From Acanthaster planci (Eukaryota > Echinodermata > Asteroidea > Valvatida > Acanthasteridae), in NCBI RefSeq assembly GCF_001949145.1, contig NW_019091368.1, positions 1,995,804 through 2,059,803 on the forward strand: DNA of 64,000 nt, in the 5' to 3' direction. This document shows, piece after piece, positions 1-48,253 of this stretch. Numbering within the stretch: position 1 is the stretch's first letter; every line of letters starts with the position of its first letter. The notes beneath the pieces are model-generated. The model searched no databases and had not been told where the DNA came from. It saw only the letters and a program-made list of their open reading frames with translations. The position numbers and the translations under genes are program-made.

Positions 1-166
1 CGAGAGCTGAACACGCTATTCAGTGGGGCAGGCACGCAAGGGAAGGTTTACGGCAGCACCTGCTCGTTCTCCCTGGTAACAAGAAGACAGACTTGTAGAA
101 ACGACTGCTTTCAGCGTTCACGGTGGAGTGTGGCACTGACACGTGTACTTATTTTGCATATAATAG

Positions 167-16685
<16,519 letters not shown>

Positions 16686-16956
16686 TCTTCCAAAGTTTAT
16701 GAATGTGCGTAGAGTGAAAACTGCGCTGATTCTCCAGCGCAAGATTTTTGGCATGTGTACATGTATAATGGCGTGAAACAAAAATCGACGACTACTTATT
16801 AGTCTCAAGAGAACAGAGGGTAGGGTCATTAATTAAAGATGGCCTGTAGCTATACATAACATGGACTTTCTAAAACCCCAGAGCATTAACTTATAACTTT
16901 CAGGTAAAGAAACATTCGTATTAATTCGAAGACGGTACACTCTTTTTTAAAGACAA

Positions 16957-16962
16957 AATAAA
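16957..16962 (+). terminator. Candidate poly(A) signal AATAAA for gene 1
   Basis: AATAAA occurs about 270 nt after the gene 1 stop codon and is the first canonical hexamer I noticed there. It is a plausible 3'-end signal, but the motif is common by chance in AT-rich DNA and no transcript evidence is available. Confidence 0.35.
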
Positions 16963-17109
16963 TGTACAGTGCATGCGACACAGTCAAAGCCAAGAATTTA
17001 TTTCGGATAATTTCTAGGTTATTAATATGAGGTAGACAAGGAAAAAAACCTCCAACTGTGGATACTATTATCATGCTAATGAGCTAATCCTAAGATTTTA
17101 AACTCCATA

Positions 17110-17600
17110 CTCCGTTGATTCCAAGGAAGATGCTTTTGTCTGAATACTCGTACATGTATGAATAAGAAGTGATGGCTGTATCACATTCAGAGGCGCTCTC
17201 TCTCATAGATTGATTTTAGGAACAAATGATTTCTATCCCACCACTGTAACGAGTGCATTCCGTTTGCACAAGCAGTAACTGTGTTTTGTTGCGACACCTG
17301 ATCAAAAGTAGCAGTCTTCGTTGCAATTTCCGGTTTCGTGATTACTTCAACAAGGCACGCACGTTGTACCTGTATACGTGGTTACAATATTTTCTCCGTT
17401 GACTGTAAGGTAGACTCTTTTTGCCTGAAGACTTATTTATTGTATGTGATTTGTACTGCTACAGAGGAGTGTCTGAAGAGTGCCTTTTGTTTGCAGGGCA
17501 CACGCGGTAAATATGTGTATCTGTTTTGACATATCTGATCACAATGACCATTCTCCATTACAATTTCCTGTATTGTAATTACTTCGTACCTTCTAAATTT
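17110..17600. repeat. Diverged tandem duplication of about 240-280 bp
   Basis: Unit 1 (about 17110-17350) starts CTCCGTTGATTCCAAGGAAG and ends with TTGCAATTTCCGG then GTGATTACTTC. Unit 2 (about 17394-17600) starts CTCCGTTGACTGTAAGGTAG and ends with TTACAATTTCCTG then GTAATTACTTC. Intermediate blocks (TTTTGTCTGAATACT / TTTTTGCCTGAAGACT, CTGATCAAAAG / CTGATCACAATG) occur in the same order. Confidence 0.6.
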
Positions 17601-17895
17601 TGCAGAGCAATGTTTACATTGCCATTCACTGCCACTCACGCTTACACATTCTGTGCGAATTATGTGTGGTATTAAAGTTTCCATACGTGTAGTTTTAAAT
17701 TGATTTCAGATGAAATTTGTTGTTGTTTTATATATCAAAAAGGTCTATGGGTAATTAATTGAATTTAGTGACGTAACACATAAATTGTGTCAAATACATT
17801 TCAATGCTGATCAAACTGTTTTCGACAAAAATACGCGCTTTCTTGAGCTTACTCTGTTAAAAGGGGCGCTTAGGATTTAAATACATTTATAATTA

Positions 17896-18130
17896 TCTAA
17901 ACACTTTTACTCACTTTTTAAACGTTTCACCAACTACACGTTTAGAGATACACACATTTACACTGAAATGTGTTTAGGAGTGTGTTTAAATGCCAGGCGG
18001 ATAACACAAAGCTGAGCGTGTGCGATGGAAAAAGTGTTTAACATTCAAACACATTCCTTAACGCATTTCAATAATCATTCATGTTGGAGATTAAACGTGT
18101 TAAAAAAAATTGGGTACAAATAGTGTTTAA
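17896..18130. mobile_element. MITE-like inverted repeat
   Basis: The outer blocks are TAAACACTTTT at 17898 and AGTGTTTAAAC at 18122. The clearest arms are TGAAATGTGTTTAGGAGTGT at 17964 with the following TTTAAATG, against CATTCAAACACATTCC and TTAACGCATTTCA at 18042-18070, which are reverse complementary with few mismatches. CACGTTTA (about 17937) pairs with TAAACGTG (about 18092). The loop is about 50 bp. There is no coding capacity, which suits a non-autonomous foldback or MITE element. Confidence 0.65.
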
Positions 18131-18964
18131 ACTAAAACGCTGTTTTATAGTGTAGTGAAGAAAATCTGTTAATTGAGAATAAAGGCCAGGGGAACTTCCA
18201 AAAATCCTCGTTGCTTGTTCAATGTGATAACAGATAAATGTGGTATTTCATGTTCTGTGTTTCTACAAAAGCGCTGAGTTGACCTTGAAAGTGCAGCTCA
18301 CTGCACGCTTTACACTGGTCAGGAAATTAGTGTGTGACAACCATCAAACAGGTGTGACATGAACATTCATAACGACACGACACTAATTAATGTTCATGCA
18401 AGTGCATCCGAGCAAGAAGACAGTACAAGTATCCTTACACACGCAAGTAGAGCTATTTTTAGGCACTTGCAGTAGATCATCAGTAGTCATTTACGGGGAG
18501 GGACCTGGATTATCGAAAAGTGGGGGGGTGTACTTCCTCCGAGTGCAAAGTTTCAAGCTGAGTTCGAGGTTGAAATTAGGGAGAGAAATGTTCTTAGACA
18601 ACAGGGTGGATACCTTCTCTCTAAAAATTCAGGCCTTGAATTCAGCAACAAATGGTGTACACTAATTTGAGGTTTGAATGCATGTTCACTTTTTAAGGAT
18701 TTGTATAAAAGCACCAAGACGTTGGTGGCTGCCACTTCACTTCCGATAATACGGCACTGTTTTGTGTGCAAAATCAGAACAGATAATCTGGCTGAAAAAC
18801 AATGAAAGTAACACCATTCGAGAAATCGTTGCAACATGTGCTCTGGAAGTTCACTTATTGAAAGTAACACCGTATGAAAACTGTCGCTACATCTTATTTG
18901 TTTCCTTACCTACTTATATAATTTTATATTCTACGTCTAATTTAAAAACATCGACCAAAGTACC

Positions 18965-20203
18965 CTATATGCTGACATTCCGTTTCTGTCGACAAAACAT
19001 GGCATTAAATATCTGCGCATGGAATTGCCTGATTTTTCTGTGCATGATTGCGTACAGGAATGGATTGAGGGCCGAGTTGGCCAAGAGTAAGTTGGACAAG
19101 TGGTTCCTCGCAACCCGCAATGAGTCACAGTCTTCGCACGTGGTGTCCGCTATAATAACAAAGAACGGATAAGGAAGAGAACACAGCATGAAGACACTCA
19201 TGAGTATGGCCAGCCGAATCGCCGGCTTCATGTATCTGTTCTTCATCTTTCTTGCGTGGGTCTTGGTGCGAGGGTGCTCGCGAACGTGGACGGAGGACCT
19301 CTTCCCCGCCGACGGGAGGGACGTATTTGGGCGGGAATAGCTCGAATCGGACGCTGTGGCAACTGTTGAGGTGACGTCGCTGCCTGTTGGCTGTGGTTGG
19401 CTCTCCACTGGACTGGCAGGTGGTGTCTCCTTCCGGGACCCGTCCCCTTTCTCATCGGTCGATGGAGAAGACGCGATGCTACTGGATGAAATTTTAGGGC
19501 TGGGCTTGCGAAGACGCCGGCGCAGCAGTACCACGAACCGGAGACTGCAGAGGAGCATGATGGCGAAGGGTATCAGGAAAAGCAGGACACCGATGACGAA
19601 GGCGAACCGGAGGTCGGTTCTGACCGGGGAGCGGCACTCCATGGTAAAGTCGATACTGGCCTCGACCTTCCGCGCCCCGCCGGACACCCAGATGAGGCTC
19701 TCGCAGGAGCTGATCAGGAACGCCAGGGTCCAGGCGGCGGCGATCTGCAGCTTGATGTTTCGTGGCGACTGGATCCGAAGGTATGTGGTGTACTCCCGGG
19801 ACACCAGCAACCAGCGGTCGATGTTGATGGCGGTCACGGTGTACATGCCGCCACACACGCCCACCACGGAGAAGAAAGCCCCGATAATGCAGACCGGCTT
19901 GCCCAGGGGCCAATCGCCCAGGCTACAAGTAGTGGCAGCGAATGGTAGGCCCGTGGCGCCTATCAAGAGATCGCTACAGGACAGGCTGAAGATGAGGAGG
20001 TTACTCGTCCTGCGACGCAGCTCACGGCTCTTCCTGAAGGCCAAAATAGTGGCTACGTTGCCGATAATGGTGACAGCGGACAGCACGAACAAAAGCACAC
20101 CCAGGAAAACTGTAATACCCTCTGGTTTGTCTACGCCGGGCGAGAAAATCGTGGCTGAGATGTAGCCGCTGTCATTGTCTGCCGGGATATCCACGCCCGC
20201 CAT
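18965..20203 (-). CDS. Intronless rhodopsin-family (class A) GPCR, orphan, amine-receptor-like architecture
   Basis: A single-exon 412-aa seven-helix receptor. ATG at 20203-20201 has a good context (A at -3, G at +4). TM1 holds GN (N49, 1.50); TM2 holds SLSCSDLL (D78, 2.50); C105 (3.25) can pair with C190 in the second extracellular loop. TM3 ends in D129-R130-W131, a DRW variant of DRY. The third intracellular loop is long (about 227-325) and rich in Ser, Thr and Pro, as in aminergic and muscarinic receptors. TM6 has CSLPYP (341-346) where CWxP is usual, and TM7 ends NPFLY (380-384). C356 and C359 in the third extracellular loop may form a disulfide. The amine-binding Asp 3.32 is replaced by Ser112, so a biogenic amine is not a safe ligand guess. 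Receptor identity is certain at class level only. The gene sits in the convergent interval between SUR-like genes 1 and 2, and its lack of introns suggests retroposition or a lineage-specific intronless family. Confidence 0.93.
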   Translation of the reverse strand: MAGVDIPADNDSGYISATIFSPGVDKPEGITVFLGVLLFVLSAVTIIGNVATILAFRKSRELRRRTSNLLIFSLSCSDLLIGATGLPFAATTCSLGDWPLGKPVCIIGAFFSVVGVCGGMYTVTAINIDRWLLVSREYTTYLRIQSPRNIKLQIAAAWTLAFLISSCESLIWVSGGARKVEASIDFTMECRSPVRTDLRFAFVIGVLLFLIPFAIMLLCSLRFVVLLRRRLRKPSPKISSSSIASSPSTDEKGDGSRKETPPASPVESQPQPTGSDVTSTVATASDSSYSRPNTSLPSAGKRSSVHVREHPRTKTHARKMKNRYMKPAIRLAILMSVFMLCSLPYPFFVIIADTTCEDCDSLRVARNHLSNLLLANSALNPFLYAIMHRKIRQFHAQIFNAMFCRQKRNVSI

Positions 20204-23200
20204 ATTTCACCCAGAAGTTTCACTTGCCAAGCCAGAGGGCCGACTGCTGAGGGTTCAGTAACAGCTGGCGGGAATGAAAGTGCAGACCGGTCACTGATCC
20301 ATGCTCGGGTACGCAGAACTGCACTTGATCGACAGAAACTGCCACTGATGTGCCACGAAACAGTGAGCATGCAAGCACGTGGCCCAACAGTGACTTCCTC
20401 ACTGCACGAGGAGTTCCAGGTATAGGCCTCACAACTCCTGCGGTGTGCTGTAGGCCACTGTGACCACCCTGGCGCTGCCCGTGATCCAGGCGTGAATATA
20501 TACATGTAGTCAGACGCCGAAACAGTCCGACAAGGCATTTTTATGTGACATAACCAATGGCGTTGTTCATGATGAATCTGTGGCGTATCTCGTTCGGATG
20601 GTGATTATAGGCAATGAGGAAGCAGCCGGAGCACGTCGAATTACGGTCACGCTCCGTGCTGCGTGTGGATGTAGCTGCACATTGATCCAAGGACACCCGT
20701 TAATATTCAATTTATTAAGGCTGTACTTCAGGAAGGCCGATTTGATAGTCCCCCCCCGTTGATAATAACAGGCATTTTTGGGAATCTAAGGCACTTAATC
20801 TTAGTGTCACGATTCAAGAGAAGAGAAACCATTGCAATTTAAGAGAACAAGCGACACAATTTTCAGCAATAATTTTAAAAGTTGCAATGCTGTCAGCAAA
20901 GATAGGCCTGAAGCAGTCGATTATCTCTATCGCTCAGACGACACGATCACGTAAGCTATGCCTGTAACCCGGAGCTACACACACAAGCGGTGCTAGTTCA
21001 TTTTCTTGTTTACACATGTTTTCTTGCCAAAGTTAACACCCCAATAATAATATTGATATGAGTGCATATACCTAAATGAAAATACCACTTACACATTTGG
21101 TAAAGTGACTTCAGCTTTTGGATACGTATTTCAATTTACTTTCAAACCTCGCCCTTGTGCTACACTCGACACCGTTTATGCGTGACCAAACAGGATCGAG
21201 GAATCTCTATCACCTGTGGTTGTACTCTTCATAAATTAATTCATTATCTTCCATCTGTTGAACGTTTACAGTAAATCACGCTTTACTTCGCTACTGCTTG
21301 AATTTGACCAATCCTTACAGCCACTTCTGTATATCTTTTTCTGCATCTGCATCCAATGGGTCATTCCAGAAATTAGGGATCCCTGTCATATCTGAACACA
21401 TTTTCTAATTTCCAAGGGTGATGAATTAATGCAATTTATCTGCCAAACAAATGGGCCTAATAGTTTGAAATCAATTGCGGTGATATTTCCATGTCAAATA
21501 ACAAAGGTCAGATGTAACAGGGACACAAAAATGTCACACTTCTGCACCCCAATTTCCGGAATTACCAATATACATTGTATTACATTCACTTGCTTATTCG
21601 ATGCTGCATGTCGGAACGTGCCTTTCTGAGCAACAGAGATTTTCCAAGGAACCTTTGCACGTTATATACTATAGAGCGTATTATATCCAATTGAGATTCC
21701 TCAACATTTTGTTTTTTGTTTGACCGGTTTGTAGTTTAAAGAAAAACTAATGAGCCTACCTTCAAATGGCAGAACACTCTGTAAAATTACATTGCGAATT
21801 TGTAAAAGTCATTTGGAAATTGAACTCTCAGTCTGCTCAATTGTCGACTGGAGTCACCGTAGCCAGTTTTGTATATGTATATATTTTAAGCCTTCCCTTC
21901 ATAATGGAAAGTACATGGGCGGTAGTACGGTCGGTGAAATAGCCAAAGGCTGAGAGGGGCTGTCCCAGACAATTATCGTCTGCGCAGTGCTTTTTTACAG
22001 CACTGATTTGATATATCGTACACTTTGCTTCTTTTACAACGATAGAACTAACTGCCCAAAGCGGCATCAAACGTAGATCAAGCTGAAAACAGTATGGAAA
22101 GGTTCCTTCGAGGATTTCGATCAAATTTAAAGAATAAGGATCTGGGGCCAATTTAATGATTTTCATTGTAGATTTTTTGTCAAGTAGAGAGTCATGTGTC
22201 GTTTCGGTCGACTTGGTTAGATGGCCTTGGACGAGTGTCATTTTTATTGCTTTCAGTGTTTATATCACTGTACGTAGCGCGAAACTGGTTGGAGGTAATG
22301 AATGTAACAATGGCTGTAATTATGCTGGTGTACGTCAAGTATGACAGCTTAAAAGGAACATTTCAATGAACATGTTTCAGCCAGTATTCAGACGTACTAG
22401 AATTTAATTAAATATATCTTGAATACAAAAATCTGAAACGGAGTCGCTTCATCTAAACTGTATTTATTACACATATAGTGCAATATGATTTTTGTTATCA
22501 GAAAAAGGTCTAACAATGTCTAATCATCTTTTTTTTATAGTTTAATCTATCCACCTTCAGCTCCTTAAGGAAAAAATTAAATTATGGTCGTCCTTTTTTA
22601 TTTATGCAGGGTAAGATCTTTAGCGTTTGTTACTTAAATATGTTTTTTCATTGTAAAGTATAATAACACACATTGACGAGGATATAGCAAAATAATTATT
22701 CGATGTGAAGGCAACAGCTAAACTTTAACTTTGTAAACATAATTTACGGATTTCCAACTCATTTTTGCCCCCTGAAAAAGGGCAAAAAAATTCTCTAAAC
22801 AATTACAGAAAGGCAAGTTTGGTTTAACATTTCGTTTCCTTCCAAAAACGTATACAAACCCCAAAAAATTTAGCTTCACCCCTCAGAAAGGCCATAAAAG
22901 ATTACTTAAAGAAATTACCAAAATCTGTGGCCTCGCAAGATAAGCGTCTTGTTCATTTCAGTTCTGGCGAACATCATTCCCTCAGACACACACCACAGAG
23001 TGCGCTTTTGTGAATACATTTTATCGGTATGATATCAGGTGTAATCGTATATACTCTAAGCTTTAGTGTGTGTTAACATCCTTTACGAGTGGTAACTTAA
23101 AATTGTTTCAGCCTAAATTGATTTCAAACTCGTGTACAGACTTTATTAGTATACATCAAAAAAGGAAAACTCGAAAAAACAGAGAAAAACAGCCAATATG

Positions 23201-23649
23201 AAAACGGAACAGAGTGTGGGAGACGTTCAAAATACTGAATCTTAGAGCGAAGACGCCCTTAACAATGATTAAGAGAAAACAGGTGATAGGATATACTACG
23301 AAAATTAAACAAACAAATGAAGGTATCAAACCCAAAACGCTTATAACTGAATATGGATTTCAGAACCAAACGTGACTAGCAAAGCAAGCAGTAAATATTT
23401 AATACGTAGGTCTGCATTACAACCGACCATTATGGAAACCAGGCTTAGTTGCACTGTTTGCGTCATCATTATTAAAGACTACAAGTGCCATACCGCTTTT
23501 AATAGCATGAACATACATTATACAACGACACAAAAGCAACATATTTACTCTGCTGAATTCTCACCACAAATCATGCATTGTTCCTCTTCAAGAGATTTGC
23601 ACAATTTATTTCATGCGATCCATTATAATGCTACACATCGCCGTGTTTT
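20204..23649. other. Intergenic region, nothing recognised
   Basis: About 3.4 kb of AT-rich DNA between the GPCR start and the gene 2 stop. It must hold any GPCR promoter and the gene 2 3'UTR. A C-run lies near 20751. I saw no convincing ORF, repeat family or RNA gene. Confidence 0.6.
23605..23610 (-). terminator. Candidate poly(A) signal AATAAA for gene 2
   Basis: TTTATT on the plus strand reads AATAAA on the minus strand, about 40 nt after the gene 2 TAG stop. The position is plausible for a very short 3'UTR; longer UTRs are possible. Confidence 0.4.
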
Positions 23650-45197
<21,548 letters not shown>

Positions 45198-45929
45198 GTT
45201 TGGTAGAGCTGGAAAGAGATTTAGGTCGAGAATATATATTCAGCAAAATAAAGCCAGTTACGATACGAAAAGAAATCAAGTTTATGAACTATGTATTTCT
45301 GACGATTTCTGATGTAACCACAGATATGATGCGACATATTCATTCACTTTTTATTGATAAGAGCGTCCCTTTGAACTTTCATGGTTTTCGTATTTTTTGC
45401 CTATGACGAAATGTCAGTCTCTTGATATAACAATGAAACCGGTAGAGAAATGTTGTCGCATGAGAGCACGGGTAGAAAGATGAATATCAATACGCCATAT
45501 GCATCTGTTTTTAGACTTTCAGTTCAATAAAAGTAGATAAATGAGTTGGAAAAGAAATAACAAAGCTGTCTTCCGCAACTTGGTATAATTTTATCTGCAC
45601 CATGCAGGTAGGTAGGTCAGAACCATTAAAATGGGGAGGATGCGGGACGCATATGCAGCTCGGAAAAACTGGATGGTGATATTAATAATTTGAGGATTTA
45701 TTTAAAAACCAACAGGTGTATAACATGAGCGAGCATACTGACGTAAAATAGCCATTGCCTATGGTGTTATGGATAAAATAACCACACGAAGCTGTGATTT
45801 TCGGAGTTTTCGAGCCGCATACGTATCCCGTACGCGTACCATTTCTTATGGTTGTTTGCTGTGATGTATGTGGTAAATGTAATGCTGTAAATGTAATGCT
45901 GTACAAAGCCGATGAAACACCCGAACTGG

Positions 45930-46425
45930 CGCAACCCCAACCCTCTCCGGGTCGGGTCGGGCTGTCCACTTTTCAGTTGGTTTCGGTTTTGTGTTTAGGA
46001 ATTTCGGGTCGGATCAATTCGGTTTCGTTGATCCGTCATTGAGTCGAAAAAAATTGGTATAGTTCGGACAGTCATGGTGCAATATGAGTCACGGTGCCTC
46101 TGCAGTATGACCGAGGTGTGGTGTTGATTTCTTCATTCCAACCAGGACAGTTTTTCAAAAAGAGTTCAAGAAACATGGATAAATACAGGTGCAAAAAGCA
46201 GACAAGCTACAGGACGGTTTTTCTGAGCTAGAGAATTTCGGGGAGGGATCAGTTTTCGGGTTGGTTACAGATCGTTTTTACGTATTGTCAGGTTTGGATA
46301 GGGTCGGAAGTGGGGAGCTCAGATCGACTGTGGGTCGGATTCGGTTTATATCTGTAATGTTTGGGCTGGTTTGGCCTATTCAACCCAACCCAATTCACAA
46401 CATTAACTGTGGACCCAACCCAGTG
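45930..46425 (+). repeat. GGTCGG/GGTTCGG-rich low-complexity tract
   Basis: Many spaced copies of GGTCGGGT, GGTCGGATC, TTCGGTTT, GGTTTGGAT and GGTCGGATTCGG, then the complementary CCCAACCC near 46385 and 46420. Strand-asymmetric and unlike its neighbours. No regular period is evident. Confidence 0.45.
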
Positions 46426-46689
46426 TATGGGTGCGAATCTCCACTTTCTAAGGGGGATTAGGCTGTTGAATTATCCCCCCTCTTGTTTGTTATGAGCAAA
46501 AAAATTTAAGCGAATTGTGAAGAATTTTCAGGATTTCACAACTACTAAAATGTTCGCAACATCCCTAAAATGGCAAAGCAATTTTTAAAAGCCATAAATA
46601 TACCATTCTGATATAAGATTCTGCATGAAATTGATACAAATTATAGATGCACATCTTTATCATGAACATCGCCCCCTAATATAGTGTAT

Positions 46690-46775
46690 ATGGTCCCCCC
46701 CCCACCGCTTTTCAAATTTCCATGACCAGGCAAGTCATCCCCAACCTTTCCCCATCCCCCGATTTCCAACATATG
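46690..46775 (-). repeat. Dispersed repeat, copy 2 (C-rich on plus strand)
   Basis: The plus strand reads CGCTTTTCAAATTTCCATGA, CAGGCAAGTCATCCCC, then CCCATCCCCCGATTTCC. Its reverse complement aligns with 8408-8490 in gene 1. A 9-C run at about 46695 lies at its edge. Confidence 0.6.
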
Positions 46776-46843
46776 TTTTCGCCAATATGTTGGGGTAGAG
46801 GCAACCCTCTTAACCTCTTAGACTGCGTTGGTTGTTAGAGCAG

Positions 46844-47117
46844 CCGATCCAATTTACCCACCGCTAAGTATAAACGAGGCTTGTGCCGCAAAATAGCCTG
46901 CAAGAACTGTGATGCTTATATATTTCCGTATGATGTAATACAAGTGGGCACACTTACAAGTGAGGCTAGTCAGCGTCACGAAATTTGCAAACAGAAGGCT
47001 CGACCACTGGTCGACGACCAGCCTCACTTACAAGTTTGCCTACTGTATTACATCATACGATAACATATTAGCATCAGAGTTAGAGAACGCTATTATAGCG
47101 GTGGGTAGTCGGATCGG
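46844..47117. mobile_element. Imperfect inverted-repeat element, about 270 bp
   Basis: The outer arms CCGATCC with ACCCACCGCT (46844-46865) pair with AGCGGTGGGT and CGGATCGG (47097-47117). The inner arms CGTATGATGTAATAC (46927) and CACTTACAAGTGAGGCT pair with AGCCTCACTTACAAG and GTATTACATCATACG (to 47059). The middle portion of the stem is poorly matched. There is no coding capacity. Confidence 0.65.
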
Positions 47118-48042
47118 GTGGTTTAGTAGACGCTGTGCTACCGCTACTTTTGAAACTAAACTTTTTTATCTTTTTCCGTTTTTTACACTTAACTGCTTTT
47201 TTATTTGCTTGTATACTCTGTTTGTTTTGAGATCAACACGTAGTCGTTGGAGATTAAAACTTGGAGAATCTGAGAGCCAAAACCAGTCTGTTTGATTTAA
47301 TAGTCGTGCAATAAAATTTAAAAACAAACCTTTCACGTTAGGATGCAAAGATTGTGTACATGCACCTACGCAGTCTACTCACTTCACAGTGATGTCGTTT
47401 GAATATAATTCATTTCATTACAAATGGAACAGAGTGAACAAATAAAAGAGTTCACTTACCCTACGAAGTTGGCAAATGGAACAGGTTAATGAAGGCACTA
47501 TTTGTTAACGGGAAATAAGGGCTCACACAAATCTCATCCAGGTAACTTTTGTAAATGACATGAAATGGTTATAAAAGCTGACTACCGATCAAAACTACAG
47601 TTCCGATGGTGTTCAGTTTTTGGTGATCTGTTGAAACGAAGGGTCGACTTAAAGTCCGTGTCAGGCATCCATTCACATTTTGAGCATTTATTGCGTCTAT
47701 GTGGCCAAACGTAGAGTTGGAATTGTTTTGGACTTTGGTATACTCGACTGATGTTCAAGGACGTCGATACAAAGGTGCGCGCATGGGCTTACACAACAAT
47801 GTCGAGGACGCTCATAAGGTGTGCATTTGAAGGAAACATGGTAAATTGTGAAGATATTTTTAAAAAGCTACACGGTTGCCGGTTATACTGTAATCACGAA
47901 AATACACAAGCCCTAAGCTCTGCCGCCAGGTTGCTGAAACGTCAGACACAGAGTCCAGACCTCTGGACCTCTGGTTTTGTTCTCCACACGCGGCATCGGT
48001 GGGATCCACGCTTTATAAGTAGGATAAAGGAGACTTTTGCTT

Positions 48043-48253
48043 GGGCCAATTTCATAGAGCTGCTTAAGCACAGAACTTGCTTAAGCACGAAAAAACCTTG
48101 CTTAATAAACAAAGGTTACTAGCTCAAACTCTATGTGATTGTCATGCTAACCGAAAGACAGGTGAATACCATTCCAAAACTATATATATCATCAGAAATT
48201 TTGGCTGGTAACCTGATTTGTTTTTCGCTTAAGCAGCGCTATGAAATTGGCCC
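48043..48253. mobile_element. Palindromic MITE, 211 bp
   Basis: The ends are terminal inverted repeats: GGGCCAATTTCATAGAGCTG then CTTAAGC on the left, GCTTAAGCAGCGCTATGAAA then TTGGCCC on the right. The interior has CTCTATGTGATTGTCATGCT and CAGGTGAATACCATTCC. The same interior occurs in reverse orientation in the copy at 63436-63656, so it is a family member and not a chance palindrome. Confidence 0.88.

Larger units (their letters stand above)
16686..18964. other. Intergenic region between gene 1 and GPCR
   Basis: About 2.3 kb between the 3' end of gene 1 and the 3' end of the GPCR. It holds the putative gene 1 poly(A) signal, a diverged tandem duplication (17110-17600) and an inverted-repeat element (17896-18130). 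Short ORFs here have no recognisable protein character. Confidence 0.7.

Noticed and set aside
1-166. Possible further gene 1 exon at the left edge
   Set aside because: I looked for the expected THFYIAIIEGLN-type sequence and found neither it nor a suitable splice pair, so this is called intron.
19356-20165. 269-aa open frame on the plus strand
   Set aside because: It lies wholly antisense to the GPCR, which has clear seven-helix motifs. The Arg/Ser-rich translation is a mirror of the GC-rich coding strand.
47751-48122. 123-aa plus-strand open frame between genes 2 and 3
   Set aside because: Its C-terminal part is the left arm of the MITE at 48043-48253 and the rest resembles no protein I know.
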